A DNA stretch of 64,000 bases from Ferrigenium straubiae (lineage in GTDB: Bacteria > Pseudomonadota > Gammaproteobacteria > Burkholderiales > Gallionellaceae): assembly GCA_019449655.1 (NCBI GenBank), contig JAHQXD010000001.1:183624-247623 (forward strand), read 5' to 3'. Under the pieces are notes generated by a model. It did no database searches, was not told the origin of the DNA, and saw nothing but the letters and a program-made list of their open reading frames with translations. A program made the position numbers and the translations under genes. Of this stretch, positions 29,183 through 38,225 are shown in pieces. How positions within the stretch are numbered: the first letter of the stretch is position 1; the number at the start of each line of letters is the position of its first letter.

Positions 29183-29595
29183 GCTGGCCATATCAGGTTT
29201 GGCAGTTCTGCAATCACTTCGGCCTTCGTAGGCATGGGGCGCTGTCCGGATTGCACGGCATTCATGATTGCGTATGCCACTGCCCAAGTATTGTCGCGCG
29301 CCTCGACGCAATACTGCCCCTCCGCCTTGAATGTCGGCACCAAGCTGGTCGCGTAGGTGCAGGCCGACAGGATGCCATCGTAGCCGCGCGTCTTGGCAAA
29401 GTCGTCCAGCCGCTTCTGAATATCGATGGTGAAGCCAGCAATGACCTGCTCGGTGGTAGGCGGTGGAGGCCAGCTCCCTGTAACTTCAAGCCAGTCAGCA
29501 TCAATAGCAGCTTGCAGCAGTTCTTCCTGTGACGGATCAGTGCTGTCGTAGCCATATATTTTGTTTGCATCAGTCGGATTTTGAAAGTAGCGCAT
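29179..29595 (-). CDS. Tail fibre-associated (assembly) protein
   Basis: A 138-residue protein. MRYFQNPTDANKIYGYDSTD is typical of short proteins next to phage tail fibres. The C-terminal text RLDDFAKTRGYDGILSACTY, followed by EGQYCVEARDNTWAVAYAI and TKAEVIAELPNLIWP, is the DUF4376-like domain. Such proteins help fold or attach fibres. It lies 13 nt downstream of the fibre gene. Function is inferred from context. Confidence 0.7.
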   Translation of the reverse strand: MRYFQNPTDANKIYGYDSTDPSQEELLQAAIDADWLEVTGSWPPPPTTEQVIAGFTIDIQKRLDDFAKTRGYDGILSACTYATSLVPTFKAEGQYCVEARDNTWAVAYAIMNAVQSGQRPMPTKAEVIAELPNLIWPA

Positions 29596-29608
29596 GCTTA
29601 ATCCTTAT

Positions 29609-30799
29609 TTAACGAAGTTCATACCAATTATGAGCACCTGCACCACCGCCAGCATTACCTATTGAGTAGGTTGCACCAGGCGGAACCAATACCATCAGCC
29701 CAGAATTAGTGCCGGCAGGCGTTGCGCATGAATTTACAACCGCAACTCCATTAACTATTCCCTGCAGCGTATTGCCACTCGATGTAATAATTGCCAAGAC
29801 AGATACGGCCATAGTCTTTCCGGTGGTGTTTATGTAAGCAGTCCCCATTACACGGCTCGCACTTACGTTCTGCCAGGACTGGTTCACTCCGATTCGTCCG
29901 CCCGAGTACTCCAACTGCGCGGATCCTCCAGTGAGGATCCATCGGTTACCAGATGCGCTGTTCATCAGTCTGACGCTATCTCCTGGATTGAGCGTAAATG
30001 ATGTGATTCCGGACGAATTACCGTAAAACAAATTCGCTCCGGAACGATTGATCGTTACTACGTTTCCAGCTGTTAGATATGACTCGATCTCGATCACCGA
30101 GCCAGGAGGGCAAGTAGACGAGTCAGGAATGGTGACAGTAAAACCGGCACCGCCGTAGCACAGGCATGCCTTACCGACATCTGCACTCGTCAGCACGGTG
30201 GCAGCATTAATGTCTACGCTGCCTTGCATATTGCCGAGCGCCCGCTGCAAGGCTTCCATCGTTGCCAGTCGCTTGCTGGTGTCGAACTGCGGAATGCCGT
30301 TCACCAGGTCGATCTTCCCGGCCAGCGCCCAGGCCGGTGCCGCCCCATCCGCCGCATTCGGCGCGTACCAGAATTCCTTCACGCCGCCGACGTCCGTCCA
30401 TTTTTCCAGCCAGCAGATGTCCGCCACGTCGCGTCCGGCCCACACGCCGGTGACTGGGTCGATGTTGCAGTTGTAGGCAATGCCGTACTCGATGCCTCCG
30501 ACCGTGGCGGCGTTGGGGATGTCGCCCAGCTCGCGCACGCGCGCACCTCCGGCCGGAGTCAAAGTTCGCAGCACCCCGGCGGAGCCTTCCTTCAAGGGGA
30601 ACAGCGCTAACAGTGCCTGTTTGAGCTGGGTGTTGTCACCCTTGTTCAGCGCGATCTGCGCTAACTCGATAACGTTGGTATTTTCCTCCTGGAGGGCATT
30701 CAGCCATTCCGGCGTGACCTCCGTCCCCGGCCTGTTCGTCGCCGGGTCTTCGTTCACGAAAGTGTGATTGACGTGTCCGGCCCCATCAATTTTATGCAT
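29609..30799 (-). CDS. Tail fibre protein
   Basis: A 396-residue protein. It starts MHKIDGAGHVNHTFVNEDPA, which is the usual N-terminus of Mu-like fibres that docks on the baseplate, with PGTEVTPEWLNALQEE. The middle is Ala/Thr/Gly-rich beta structure (ANLFYGNSSGITSFTLNPGD) and the C-terminus is probably the receptor-binding tip. ATG 30799 is preferred over an upstream ATG because of a perfect AGGAGG SD. No invertase gene or crossover site is seen nearby. Confidence 0.85.
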   Translation of the reverse strand: MHKIDGAGHVNHTFVNEDPATNRPGTEVTPEWLNALQEENTNVIELAQIALNKGDNTQLKQALLALFPLKEGSAGVLRTLTPAGGARVRELGDIPNAATVGGIEYGIAYNCNIDPVTGVWAGRDVADICWLEKWTDVGGVKEFWYAPNAADGAAPAWALAGKIDLVNGIPQFDTSKRLATMEALQRALGNMQGSVDINAATVLTSADVGKACLCYGGAGFTVTIPDSSTCPPGSVIEIESYLTAGNVVTINRSGANLFYGNSSGITSFTLNPGDSVRLMNSASGNRWILTGGSAQLEYSGGRIGVNQSWQNVSASRVMGTAYINTTGKTMAVSVLAIITSSGNTLQGIVNGVAVVNSCATPAGTNSGLMVLVPPGATYSIGNAGGGAGAHNWYELR

Positions 30800-31358
30800 A
30801 GCTTCCTCCTGTTCCTGTGATGTCTTCGAACCACAGGCGCACGTGCGCCTGTTTGAATGCATTGAGCGCGTCCCACAGCGGCCTGGGGTTTACCACCGAG
30901 CGGTAGTAGCGCACGCGCAGCACATAGCGGCTGCGCGTCCCCCATAGTTGCTGCCCAGCCTTGCTGCCAGCCCGGAATGGGCCGAGCAGGTGATCGACTT
31001 GCACCAGCGGCACCGGGAAATTCAGTCCAGGTGCCGCATGGCTTCAGAGCCGCTGTCCGGCCTTGCTTCCTGCCGTAAACGGCTTGCGCGGCATGGTCTC
31101 GGCCACGCCTGCAATCGCCTCATTGGCCACGCGGCGGTATTCGTCGATGTGCCAGTTTGTGTACTTCGGCCTATGCGCATCAATGGCCGCGTCGAGCGCG
31201 GCCTGCGCGCCTTCCCCGATGCGTTCCAGCTCCGCGCCCATCCCCTTCAACAGCGTGTCGCCGAAGCCGCCTTGCGGCCATTTGAAGGCCGCGCCTGGCT
31301 GCAGCAGCGCGCCCTGGGCGGCGGCATAATTTGAGGCGGTATAAATAGGCAGCTTCAT
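30792..31358 (-). pseudogene. gp48-like tail protein (DUF2313 type), broken by an in-frame TGA
   Basis: One frame of 189 codons, MKLPIYTASNYAAAQGALLQ to LWFEDITGTGGSYA, is interrupted by TGA at 31044-31046. The upstream part ends AGSKAGQRL and the downstream part contains a sister motif AGSKAGQQLWG, so the lost codon was probably TGG (Trp). Position after gp47 and before the fibre matches Mu gp48. The family acts at the baseplate. An 8-nt overlap with the fibre gene is kept. The lesion would give a 104-residue fragment. Confidence 0.7.
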
Positions 31359-31360
31359 GG

Positions 31361-32413
31361 CTATATCCAGTTCACCGGCTGCAGCACCGGAACTTCGTAT
31401 GCCAGCCAGGTGATGCTGCCGGACTCGTCGAGCGCGTACTGCGTGGTGATGACGGCGATCACCGCATCCACCTCGGCCCAGAGCAGTTGCAGGGATTCGT
31501 CGCTGGTGCCGCCCTTGGTCAGCACGAGGTTATTGAGTGTCGCCTGGATTGCCGCACGGTTCTCGGCGGTATCTACGGCGGGCAGCAGGTGGATGGTCAG
31601 CGTGACTGGGTGCACCGACGGCGCGGCAACGCTCCAGTCCGCGTTTGCGGGCGCAATGGCCGCGAACTTGACCGCAACGGCATCGAGCACGGCCTGCGTC
31701 GGCAGGCGGTCGGCCAGCCCGTTGCAGACCGGGCGCACCAGCACCGTGCCCATGCCCAGGGTGTGCAGTTGCACCAGCGCGCCGGTCACGGACTGGTGGG
31801 CGCTGCGCGCCCAGAAACGATAATCGTCCGGCCTGCCGGAGCGCGCTCCGCTCGATACCACCGTCGCCCATTCCTCGACCACGCGGGCGCGCCATGAGTT
31901 CACCGCCTCGTCTTCCGCACCGCCGGTGATGCCGCCCGCGCCGACGGTCAGCGTGCTGCCGCAGCCAGGCACCGGGTCAACCAGCGTCAATGTCTGTCCG
32001 GAGACAAGGTTCCCGGCGCTGCCCGCCGTGGTGCAGCGGATGGACACGGCGGTATCGCCCGCACCCAGCGCCACGGCGGACAGCACAACGTAATCCAGGC
32101 CGTTCAACCCGCGCAGCAAGGTGTCGGCCAGCAACTGCGTACCGGCCACGCCGCTGGCCAGCGCCGCGCCCTCGGCCTTGCTTGCCGTCAGGCGATCTAC
32201 CTCGTAGAGGGCGGCCCAATCGTAGAGCCGCTCCAGTTCGCAGGTCAGCGGGGAATTTTGCAGGCTGATCCAGTCTAGGTGCCCGTGCATGCCGTTGACC
32301 GTGCGCGCCCACATCGCGGAGAGCTGGAGACGCAGCACCGCAGGCAGCGCGGCCAGATCGCTTTCGACGCGCGTCAGCAGCGCAAGATAGGCGGGGCGGT
32401 TATACGGGATCAC
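31361..32413 (-). CDS. Baseplate J-like protein (Mu gp47)
   Basis: A 350-residue baseplate wedge protein. The text IRCTTAGSAGNLVSGQTLTL, then VGAGGITGGAEDEAVNSWRA and GTVLVRPVCNGLADRLPTQA is characteristic of the Baseplate_J family. It forms the periphery of the contractile tail baseplate. A REP-like repeat separates it from gp46. Confidence 0.92.
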   Translation of the reverse strand: MIPYNRPAYLALLTRVESDLAALPAVLRLQLSAMWARTVNGMHGHLDWISLQNSPLTCELERLYDWAALYEVDRLTASKAEGAALASGVAGTQLLADTLLRGLNGLDYVVLSAVALGAGDTAVSIRCTTAGSAGNLVSGQTLTLVDPVPGCGSTLTVGAGGITGGAEDEAVNSWRARVVEEWATVVSSGARSGRPDDYRFWARSAHQSVTGALVQLHTLGMGTVLVRPVCNGLADRLPTQAVLDAVAVKFAAIAPANADWSVAAPSVHPVTLTIHLLPAVDTAENRAAIQATLNNLVLTKGGTSDESLQLLWAEVDAVIAVITTQYALDESGSITWLAYEVPVLQPVNWI

Positions 32414-32417
32414 GAAA

Positions 32418-32454
32418 CCCTCTCCCTAACCCTCTCCCGCAAGCGGGCGAGGGG
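32418..32454. repeat. Dispersed REP-like repeat, family A, copy 3 (phage, gp46/gp47 boundary)
   Basis: CCCTCTCCCTAA then CCCTCTCCCGCAAGCGGG, and CGAGGGG. It sits just upstream of the gp47 start in the late operon. Confidence 0.85.
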
Positions 32455-32475
32455 ACGAACGTAAAAATAAATTTT

Positions 32476-32874
32476 TCACAACGGCACTTTCACGGTGAAG
32501 TTACGGCCATTGTGCCGCCCCGTTACCTGGAGCAATACGCTGGAAACGTTTCCCGCCGAATCGGCCTGCTCGGTCACCTGAACACCGGCCAGCCCGTGGC
32601 TGGTCAATGCGTTTTCGATCATCGCCAGCGTCTCGCGCCGAGCCGCGCTGCCAAGCGGCTGGCGGCGCACATGCCACAGGCCGCTTCCCGCCTCCGGGTC
32701 TGCCCACCAGCCGCGCCGCTCGTAGCGGTCGGAAACGCGCTCTGGCGGAGCCTCCGAATCGGAGAACAGCACCGCGTAGACCAGCGTCGCCACGGCCGCG
32801 TCCTCGTCGGCCAGCGCCGGATCGTCGAATGCCAGGTCAAATACACCGTTGTCGATCTGCACCAGTTTCAGCAT
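32476..32874 (-). CDS. Phage baseplate protein gp46 (GPW/gp25-like)
   Basis: A 132-residue protein: MLKLVQIDNGVFDLAFDDPA, then SDRYERRGWWADPEAGSGLW and the C-terminal VTGRHNGRNFTVKVPL. This is the Mu gp46 family, related to the GPW/gp25 baseplate component. Its ATG shares a base with the stop of gp45 upstream (32874), indicating coupling. Confidence 0.88.
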   Translation of the reverse strand: MLKLVQIDNGVFDLAFDDPALADEDAAVATLVYAVLFSDSEAPPERVSDRYERRGWWADPEAGSGLWHVRRQPLGSAARRETLAMIENALTSHGLAGVQVTEQADSAGNVSSVLLQVTGRHNGRNFTVKVPL

Positions 32875-33389
32875 CAGTTCACCCCTAAAGTGTTTGCGCC
32901 GGTCTCAGCGTGGGTGTGCGTGTCGCCGACGTTCTTGCCGTTGTTCTTCATCGCGCCGGTGATGTCCGCGCCGCCCAGCACCGTCAGCTTGCCGCCGATC
33001 TTCGCGTCTCCGCTGGTCTCGAATAGCGGCGTTTGCGCAATCACCTTGGTCGCCGCCTTGACCTCGATCACGCCGCCGCGCTTGATGTGGACATGGTTGC
33101 CCTCGTCGTCATGCAGCGCCGTCTCGCCCTCCTGCAAGTCCATCTGGTAGCGCTTGTCGCCGATGATCAGGCACAGGCCGTGCGAGCGGTCTCCGGCCGG
33201 AAACACCATGTACGCCTGAAAGCCCTTGCGCGGCGGGCGGTAGCTGAATCCGTAAGGCTCGACGCGGCGCACGTTCTGCGGCACGTCGTCGCCATCGAGC
33301 ACCGTCACCTGGACCTTGTCGCGGGTGGTCATCACCCCCACACCCTGGGCGACGATCAGTTGCAGGCGGCTCCACATCTGCCGGATCAT
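32874..33389 (-). CDS. Baseplate assembly protein V / spike (Mu gp45)
   Basis: A 171-residue protein with MIRQMWSRLQLIVAQGVGVM, a central OB-like domain (YGFSYRPPRKGFQAYMVFPA), and a C-terminal beta-helical tip with DDEGNHVHIKRGGVIEVKAA and HTHAETG, the HxH pattern that binds iron at the spike apex. It punctures the host envelope. It overlaps gpP by 4 nt. Confidence 0.92.
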   Translation of the reverse strand: MIRQMWSRLQLIVAQGVGVMTTRDKVQVTVLDGDDVPQNVRRVEPYGFSYRPPRKGFQAYMVFPAGDRSHGLCLIIGDKRYQMDLQEGETALHDDEGNHVHIKRGGVIEVKAATKVIAQTPLFETSGDAKIGGKLTVLGGADITGAMKNNGKNVGDTHTHAETGANTLGVN

Positions 33390-34399
33390 TTCCTTGCTCC
33401 CGCGCTGCGCTTGGTTTTCTTGTTCGGCGGCTCGCCCAGGAACGCGTTGCGGTGCATCACCTGCAGCATGGCCACCGTGCCCGACTTGTCGTCCTGGATG
33501 AACTCGCGGTCGCCGATCAGGAACACGCCGTCGATGCCCTCCTGCGGGATCACCACGCGCACCTGCTTGTTGAGCGGCCAGAGGCCGGATTCATGCCGCC
33601 AGCCGTACACCTCCAACTGGATCGCATGCGCCCGCGCCAGCCTGCGGCTGCGCTCCAGTTCCGCGCGCCGGGTGCAACTGCCCGTGCTGTGGCCGTGGCG
33701 GTCGGACACGATGTGCATCGGGCGAAAAAAGCCGATGCCGTCATCCTTGACCGCGCCTTTCAGCGCCGCGCCGCCCTCGTAGTCGAAGCTCTTGACCACG
33801 TACTCCGAGAACCGCATGTCGTAGTCGTCCACGATCTCGTAGCTTTTTATGTGCACGCCGTACACCAGCGTGGCCACCGGCGCATCGTTCGACGGCGCGG
33901 CCAGCACCAGGCCGCCGTCAGGCGTCGGGTAGAGCAGCACATTGGCCGTGCGCGCCGCGTTGATGAGGGCATTGGCCGGAGTCTCGCACTGCATCGAGAA
34001 TTCCGGCACCACGGCGGTGTCGGCCTCGATCTTCACAGGCACTTTGAACAGGCCGCAAAGGCGCTTCACGATCTCGCCCAGCTTGAGGCCCGACAGCGTC
34101 TTCGAGTACTGGCAATCGACCAGCTCGCGCGCCAGCGAACGTGCCTCGAAGCGGATGGCGTGCTCTTCCGCTCCGACCTTGCGGCGAATCTTCCCGGTGC
34201 GGGTGGTCGCCACCAGTTCGCCGTCGATCAGCACCCGCACCACGGTGTTTGCATTCAGCCCGAGCGAATCTCCGGAACCCGGCAGGGTCACGCCGAGCTG
34301 CACTGCCTGGCACAATTCGTCCACCGAGCCGCGAATGCGCACGTTCTTCCAGAAGCCGTAGCGCTTGCCGTCGAACTGGATTTCCACCAGGTTAGCCAC
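33386..34399 (-). CDS. Tail protein P (Mu gp44, baseplate hub)
   Basis: A 337-residue hub protein: MANLVEIQFDGKRYGFWKNV, then CETPANALINAARTANVLLY and YRREL-like charged C-terminus ending KKTKRSAGARK. It belongs to the gpP/gpD-like hub family that carries the spike. It overlaps gpN by 8 nt. Confidence 0.92.
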   Translation of the reverse strand: MANLVEIQFDGKRYGFWKNVRIRGSVDELCQAVQLGVTLPGSGDSLGLNANTVVRVLIDGELVATTRTGKIRRKVGAEEHAIRFEARSLARELVDCQYSKTLSGLKLGEIVKRLCGLFKVPVKIEADTAVVPEFSMQCETPANALINAARTANVLLYPTPDGGLVLAAPSNDAPVATLVYGVHIKSYEIVDDYDMRFSEYVVKSFDYEGGAALKGAVKDDGIGFFRPMHIVSDRHGHSTGSCTRRAELERSRRLARAHAIQLEVYGWRHESGLWPLNKQVRVVIPQEGIDGVFLIGDREFIQDDKSGTVAMLQVMHRNAFLGEPPNKKTKRSAGARK

Positions 34400-35588
34400 G
34401 GACGCGCCCCCTCACGAACAGCGGGTGACGCACCTTGTTGCGCACCAGGAACACCGCCTCGTCCACTTCCATCCGGTGCGCCAGCACCGTAGCCGGGAGC
34501 GGGGATACGATGTCGCGTACCTGGGCGGGTTCGAGGTCTTGCGCGAGCAGCGCATCGATCAGCGTCGCGCGGCAATCGAGCGCCGCCTCGAACACCTCGT
34601 CGGACATGTCCGGCAGCATCCTGTCCATCGCCTGCAGCACGCTGGCCAGCGCAGCGTCCCGGTCTTCTGCCGAGCGATAGTCGGCCAGCGCGGCCTGCGC
34701 CGCACCGGCCAGCATCAGGCGGCGGCGGCAATCGTCCTCACGCCGCAGGTTTACGCGCAAGGCCGGTGAGTCGCCCGCACCGCCCGGCACCGGCGCGGGC
34801 AGCTTTGTCATCGACACCAGGCTATCCACCACCTGCGGCAAAGCCGTGTCCGAGACGCCGGAGGACGAATAGCCAGTCGAGGAAGCCGAGTTGCCCGCCG
34901 CATCGCCCGAGCCGAGCAGGTTGGAAAAAGACCGCATGGCCGCCGCGTACTGAGCCGGAACAGCCATCAGCGCCGCCGCGTCGCCCTTGATGCCGTCGAT
35001 CACACCGCGCGCCTGGTTAGCGAGGGTCAGCGGTAAGGTCGCCAGCGAGATCAGGCTGCGCACGCGGTCGAGCTGGCCCTGCACCGAAGCGATCATGCTG
35101 GTCATCGAGGCGGCAGACATCGGCTCAAGCGCGAATTTGTCCTGAACGACCTGCTTGAACTTGATGACCCGGTCGATTGCAATATCGACCCTATCCGATA
35201 TTGGCTGAATGCTTGACCCGCCCGGCACGAAGTGGACGGAGACCGTGCACATGCCGCCGTCCCGGTTGCTTTCGTGGGCCGACCAGTCGCGCACGCGCAC
35301 CCATATCCGGCCGAGCCACGGGTGCATCAACCATGTCGCGCCAGGCTGATTCAGGATTCCCAGAAAACCATTGCGCTCCAGGTCGTAATCGGGGCCGATG
35401 AAATAAGCGTTCAGGTTCCATTCACCGGCCTTTTCGCCGAGGTCTTCCACTGCCGGAACATCGCCGCCCGGATATTCGTGCACCACCAAGCGGCGGCCGC
35501 CCTTGGTATCGTGGCTGTCGGTCAGGAACTCGAAACCGCGCAGCTCGGCGCGCACCAGGCGCTCGCGCCAGCTCACGGAGTACTCCAC
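34392..35588 (-). CDS. DNA circularisation/tail protein N (Mu gp43)
   Basis: A 398-residue protein. SWRERLVRAELRGFEFLTDS and HEYPGGDVPAVEDLGEKAGE are the DNA_circ_N domain hallmarks. In Mu it is a baseplate component next to the hub, and the name is historical. The stop of the tape measure overlaps its start by 16 nt. Confidence 0.92.
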   Translation of the reverse strand: MEYSVSWRERLVRAELRGFEFLTDSHDTKGGRRLVVHEYPGGDVPAVEDLGEKAGEWNLNAYFIGPDYDLERNGFLGILNQPGATWLMHPWLGRIWVRVRDWSAHESNRDGGMCTVSVHFVPGGSSIQPISDRVDIAIDRVIKFKQVVQDKFALEPMSAASMTSMIASVQGQLDRVRSLISLATLPLTLANQARGVIDGIKGDAAALMAVPAQYAAAMRSFSNLLGSGDAAGNSASSTGYSSSGVSDTALPQVVDSLVSMTKLPAPVPGGAGDSPALRVNLRREDDCRRRLMLAGAAQAALADYRSAEDRDAALASVLQAMDRMLPDMSDEVFEAALDCRATLIDALLAQDLEPAQVRDIVSPLPATVLAHRMEVDEAVFLVRNKVRHPLFVRGRVRG

Positions 35589-37660
35589 AGGCTGCCGGTG
35601 TTCATCTGCACGTTACCCTGACCGGATGTCTGCACCGACTGGCTCTGCAACACCAGGCCGGGGGCGAGGCCTACCGTCAGCTTGGCATCCACGTCCACCG
35701 GCTTTTGCTCGGCAGGCTTCAAGGCATCCTTGATGCCCTCGTAGAGCGCACCAATCCCGCCGCCGACCGCTGCGCCGATCCCGGTGCCCAGCACCGGGAC
35801 AAAGCTGCCGACGGTTGCGCCGATGGCGGCACCGTTGAGCATGCTGGAACCGTAGCGCGAGATCGCCGATTCTTCGCCGAAGGCTTTGTCCAGGGCATAG
35901 CCTCCCACCAGCGCGCCGACACCGATTCCACCCGCGCGGGCGGTCTTGCCGACGGTCGGCATGTACTTCGCGGCGGTTCTGGCAATGGCGTTGCCCTTGC
36001 CGCCCAGCGCCATCGAAGATAAACCGGCGGCGGTGGCCAGCGCGCCGAGTGCGGCGGTGGCCAGCGTCGTCGCGCCGATCAATACCGGGTGCTTGTTGGC
36101 GATGTCGGTGAACATCTCGGCCGCGCGTCCGATGGCCGGGGTAAGGCCGTCCATCGCGCTCTTCTGGGCGGCCTCCTTCGCTTGCGATGCCGCACGCACC
36201 TGGAACGAAGAGGTGCCGCTCATCACCTCGTAGTTAACGTCGTTCACGCCGAATTCCTTGCGGTTGCGCGAGATCGCCGCTTCCACGTTGCCGACCACGT
36301 CCTTGTTGCGCAGCCCCATCAGCGCGCCGACGGCCTGCATGTCCTGGAAATACTTGCCGATCACGCCGCCCTCGGACAGCGCCTTGATGGATTCGAGTAT
36401 CCGCGCCTGTTCGCCCTTGTCCTTGGTCTGGTTAAGCTTGGCGATGGCGGCTTGCAGGCGCGGGTCTTTCTCGGCCTCGCTGTCGATGATGTTCTGCCAG
36501 GCGCTGACGGCGTCGACGCCCTTCAGGCGCTGGTTCATCATGTACGCGGTCAGGTCGCCGCGTCCGGCCTTCTCGAAGTCGGTGGCGGTATCCCGTGAGG
36601 CCAGCTTCGCGAGCAGGTTCTTGACGTTGTTTCCGGCCTCGTCGGTGGTGCCTGCGGTCAGCACGGCGGCCTGATTCATGGCCAGCACTTTCTGCAGGCC
36701 GTCCAACCCCATCAGGCCAGCCTTGCCCGCCAGCGGCATCTGCTGGGAAAGCCAGCGCGCCATATCCTTGATCTCGAATCCTCCGGCCTGCCCGGCTGCG
36801 GTGACCATGTTCAGCGCGGTCTTCAGCTCGGCGTCGTTCGACACCACTTTTTGGCCGACCAGGACGCTTGCCAGGTTGGCGATCTGCGTCGGGTCTGCGC
36901 TGGCCCCGCTGGCGGTCTTCATCACCGTCGGCAGGAACTCAATCGAGCGCTGATAGCCCAGCGTGTTCTTGGCGATCATCGCATCCAGCGCCTCGGCCGC
37001 CTGCTCGCGCGTTCCGCCGCCGATGCCGGGCCGCACGGCCTTGTTGATGACAGCTTCCAGCTCCCGCATGCCGATTACGCGCCCGGCGGCGTCACGCTCG
37101 GCATAAGCGGTATTCGACATGCTGGCCAGGCGCTCATCGAACGACATCGCCGCCCTGGCCGGGCCGGACAGGGTGTAACCGGCGGCGGCGACACCCGCGC
37201 CGACGGCGATGCCGGTGCGGATGCGCGTGTTGATCTTCTCGAACTTCTCCGCTTCCTGCGCAGCGCGCTTCTGCTCGGCGGTCAGCTTGCCCATTTCGTT
37301 GGTCAGCCTGGTGATCTTCTCGCGGGTCTTTTCGGCGGCGCGGGCCAGTGCCTCGGAAGACACCGTGCCGGAAGATTCAAGGCGCTTGTAGGCGGCTTCG
37401 GTCTGCTGGATTTCGCGCTGGATGGAGCGCTCGGAGCGGACGCCCAGCACTTCGCGCGCATGGGACAGGCGTTCGTAGCTTGAGCGCTGGCGAGAGGTTG
37501 ATTTCTCGGTTTCTGAGGTCGATTTCTTGGCCGCCTCTTCGGAGGCGGACGAGATTTTCTTCGCCGTCTTTTCCGCCTCGGCGGCGATAGCTTTCAAACC
37601 GGCTGTAGAGCCGTCTTTTAAGGTGATTTGAAGCTCGGCGCGGACGGCTGGTTCTGACAT
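35573..37660 (-). CDS. Tail tape measure protein
   Basis: A 695-residue protein. It has an N-terminal Lys/Glu/Ser-rich coiled coil (about residues 20-140), a phage tape measure domain (TGIAVGAGVAAAGYTLSGPA onward), Gly/Ala-rich hydrophobic stretches near the C-terminus (GALVGGYALDKAFGE, GSFVPVLGTGIGAAVGGGIG), and a polar end. Its length sets tail length. A hairpin with a T run lies directly before the ATG and contains its SD (GGAG). Confidence 0.93.
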   Translation of the reverse strand: MSEPAVRAELQITLKDGSTAGLKAIAAEAEKTAKKISSASEEAAKKSTSETEKSTSRQRSSYERLSHAREVLGVRSERSIQREIQQTEAAYKRLESSGTVSSEALARAAEKTREKITRLTNEMGKLTAEQKRAAQEAEKFEKINTRIRTGIAVGAGVAAAGYTLSGPARAAMSFDERLASMSNTAYAERDAAGRVIGMRELEAVINKAVRPGIGGGTREQAAEALDAMIAKNTLGYQRSIEFLPTVMKTASGASADPTQIANLASVLVGQKVVSNDAELKTALNMVTAAGQAGGFEIKDMARWLSQQMPLAGKAGLMGLDGLQKVLAMNQAAVLTAGTTDEAGNNVKNLLAKLASRDTATDFEKAGRGDLTAYMMNQRLKGVDAVSAWQNIIDSEAEKDPRLQAAIAKLNQTKDKGEQARILESIKALSEGGVIGKYFQDMQAVGALMGLRNKDVVGNVEAAISRNRKEFGVNDVNYEVMSGTSSFQVRAASQAKEAAQKSAMDGLTPAIGRAAEMFTDIANKHPVLIGATTLATAALGALATAAGLSSMALGGKGNAIARTAAKYMPTVGKTARAGGIGVGALVGGYALDKAFGEESAISRYGSSMLNGAAIGATVGSFVPVLGTGIGAAVGGGIGALYEGIKDALKPAEQKPVDVDAKLTVGLAPGLVLQSQSVQTSGQGNVQMNTGSLWSTP

Positions 37661-37661
37661 G

Positions 37662-37693
37662 AAAAAAGCTCCGATGGATTTACACCGGAGCTT
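37662..37693 (-). terminator. Hairpin with T run directly before the tape measure ATG
   Basis: On the coding strand, AAGCTCCG pairs with CGGAGCTT and runs into TTTTTT, then C and ATG. It looks like an intrinsic terminator, but it also holds the ribosome-binding GGAG. It may limit transcription or translation of the tape measure gene. Confidence 0.6.
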
Positions 37694-37717
37694 ACGCGCG
37701 CGCGGGTGGCGCGGTCA

Positions 37718-37737
37718 GGCGGGAAATGTTTCCCGCC
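37718..37737. promoter_or_regulatory. Late-operon palindrome, copy 1
   Basis: GGCGGGAAATGTTTCCCGCC, a 9-bp inverted repeat around a TG centre. The core is identical at 44039 and 55543. It is upstream of the tape measure gene in the direction of transcription. Confidence 0.75.
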
Positions 37738-37750
37738 CGTATGATGGGCC

Positions 37751-38059
37751 TTACTCTTTCTCGGACAGACGTTCGCGGAGGGCGTAGCCTTCGAGCGCCC
37801 AAATCTTGTCGCGGGCGTTGCTTCTGGCGATCTTCCGGCCGATTTCGGCGTCAAAGTTCTCCGGGCTGGCCGCCGCACTCTCGCCGGTCACGGTGAAGCC
37901 GTTGCGCAACTTGAGGCAGCACACCGTCAGCGTCGTTCCGGGGAAGACGTGGTAGTCCTCTTCCACGATCACTGCGTCAATCCGCTCAGGCGAGAGACGC
38001 GGGGCGTTGAGTCCCTTGGCTTGAATTTCTGCTTCGATGGCTTGTTCGTCTTTGCTCAT
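37751..38059 (-). CDS. Phage gp49/gp66-like small protein
   Basis: A 102-residue protein with AKGLNAPRLSPERIDAVIVE and TLTVCCLKLRNGFTVTGESA, then ENFDAEIGRKIARSNARDKI. This matches the N4 gp49/Sf6 gp66 family, function unknown, which often sits in late operons. ATG 38059 has GGAG 6 nt upstream, better than the ATG four codons earlier. Confidence 0.8.
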   Translation of the reverse strand: MSKDEQAIEAEIQAKGLNAPRLSPERIDAVIVEEDYHVFPGTTLTVCCLKLRNGFTVTGESAAASPENFDAEIGRKIARSNARDKIWALEGYALRERLSEKE

Positions 38060-38077
38060 AGTTGTCTCCATACATGG

Positions 38078-38225
38078 TTAGTCAAATTTCCGTCCTGACA
38101 TCGAGGCGGCGATCCCGGCGTACATGAACAGCTTGGGCAGCGGCCAGGACATGACGATGGGTTCGGGCTGGTGCAGGACGTTCATCACCAGCGACGCAGC
38201 CGTCACGATTCTTGTGACTTTTTTT
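38078..38225 (-). other. -1 frameshift extension of gp41 (tail assembly chaperone gp41*)
   Basis: gp41 ends EKKSQES-stop just after a run of seven A and a G (38225-38218). A -1 slip on A-AAA-AAG continues as VTRIVTAASLVMNVLHQPEP and then IVMSWPLPKLFMYAGIAASM to TAA at 38078. The extension is coding-like and conserved in type. Mu and lambda use the same device to make a long minor form of the tail assembly chaperone. Confidence 0.85.

Noticed and set aside
29609..30799. Phase-variable fibre cassette with invertase
   Set aside because: No Gin-type recombinase, inverted crossover sites or alternative fibre ends were found near the fibre gene.
28707..31046. Recoding of TGA as a sense codon in the phage
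   Set aside because: Two interrupted genes could suggest this, but many intact phage and host genes end in TGA at the expected place (for example gp41 and the gene before gemA), so decay is the simpler reading.
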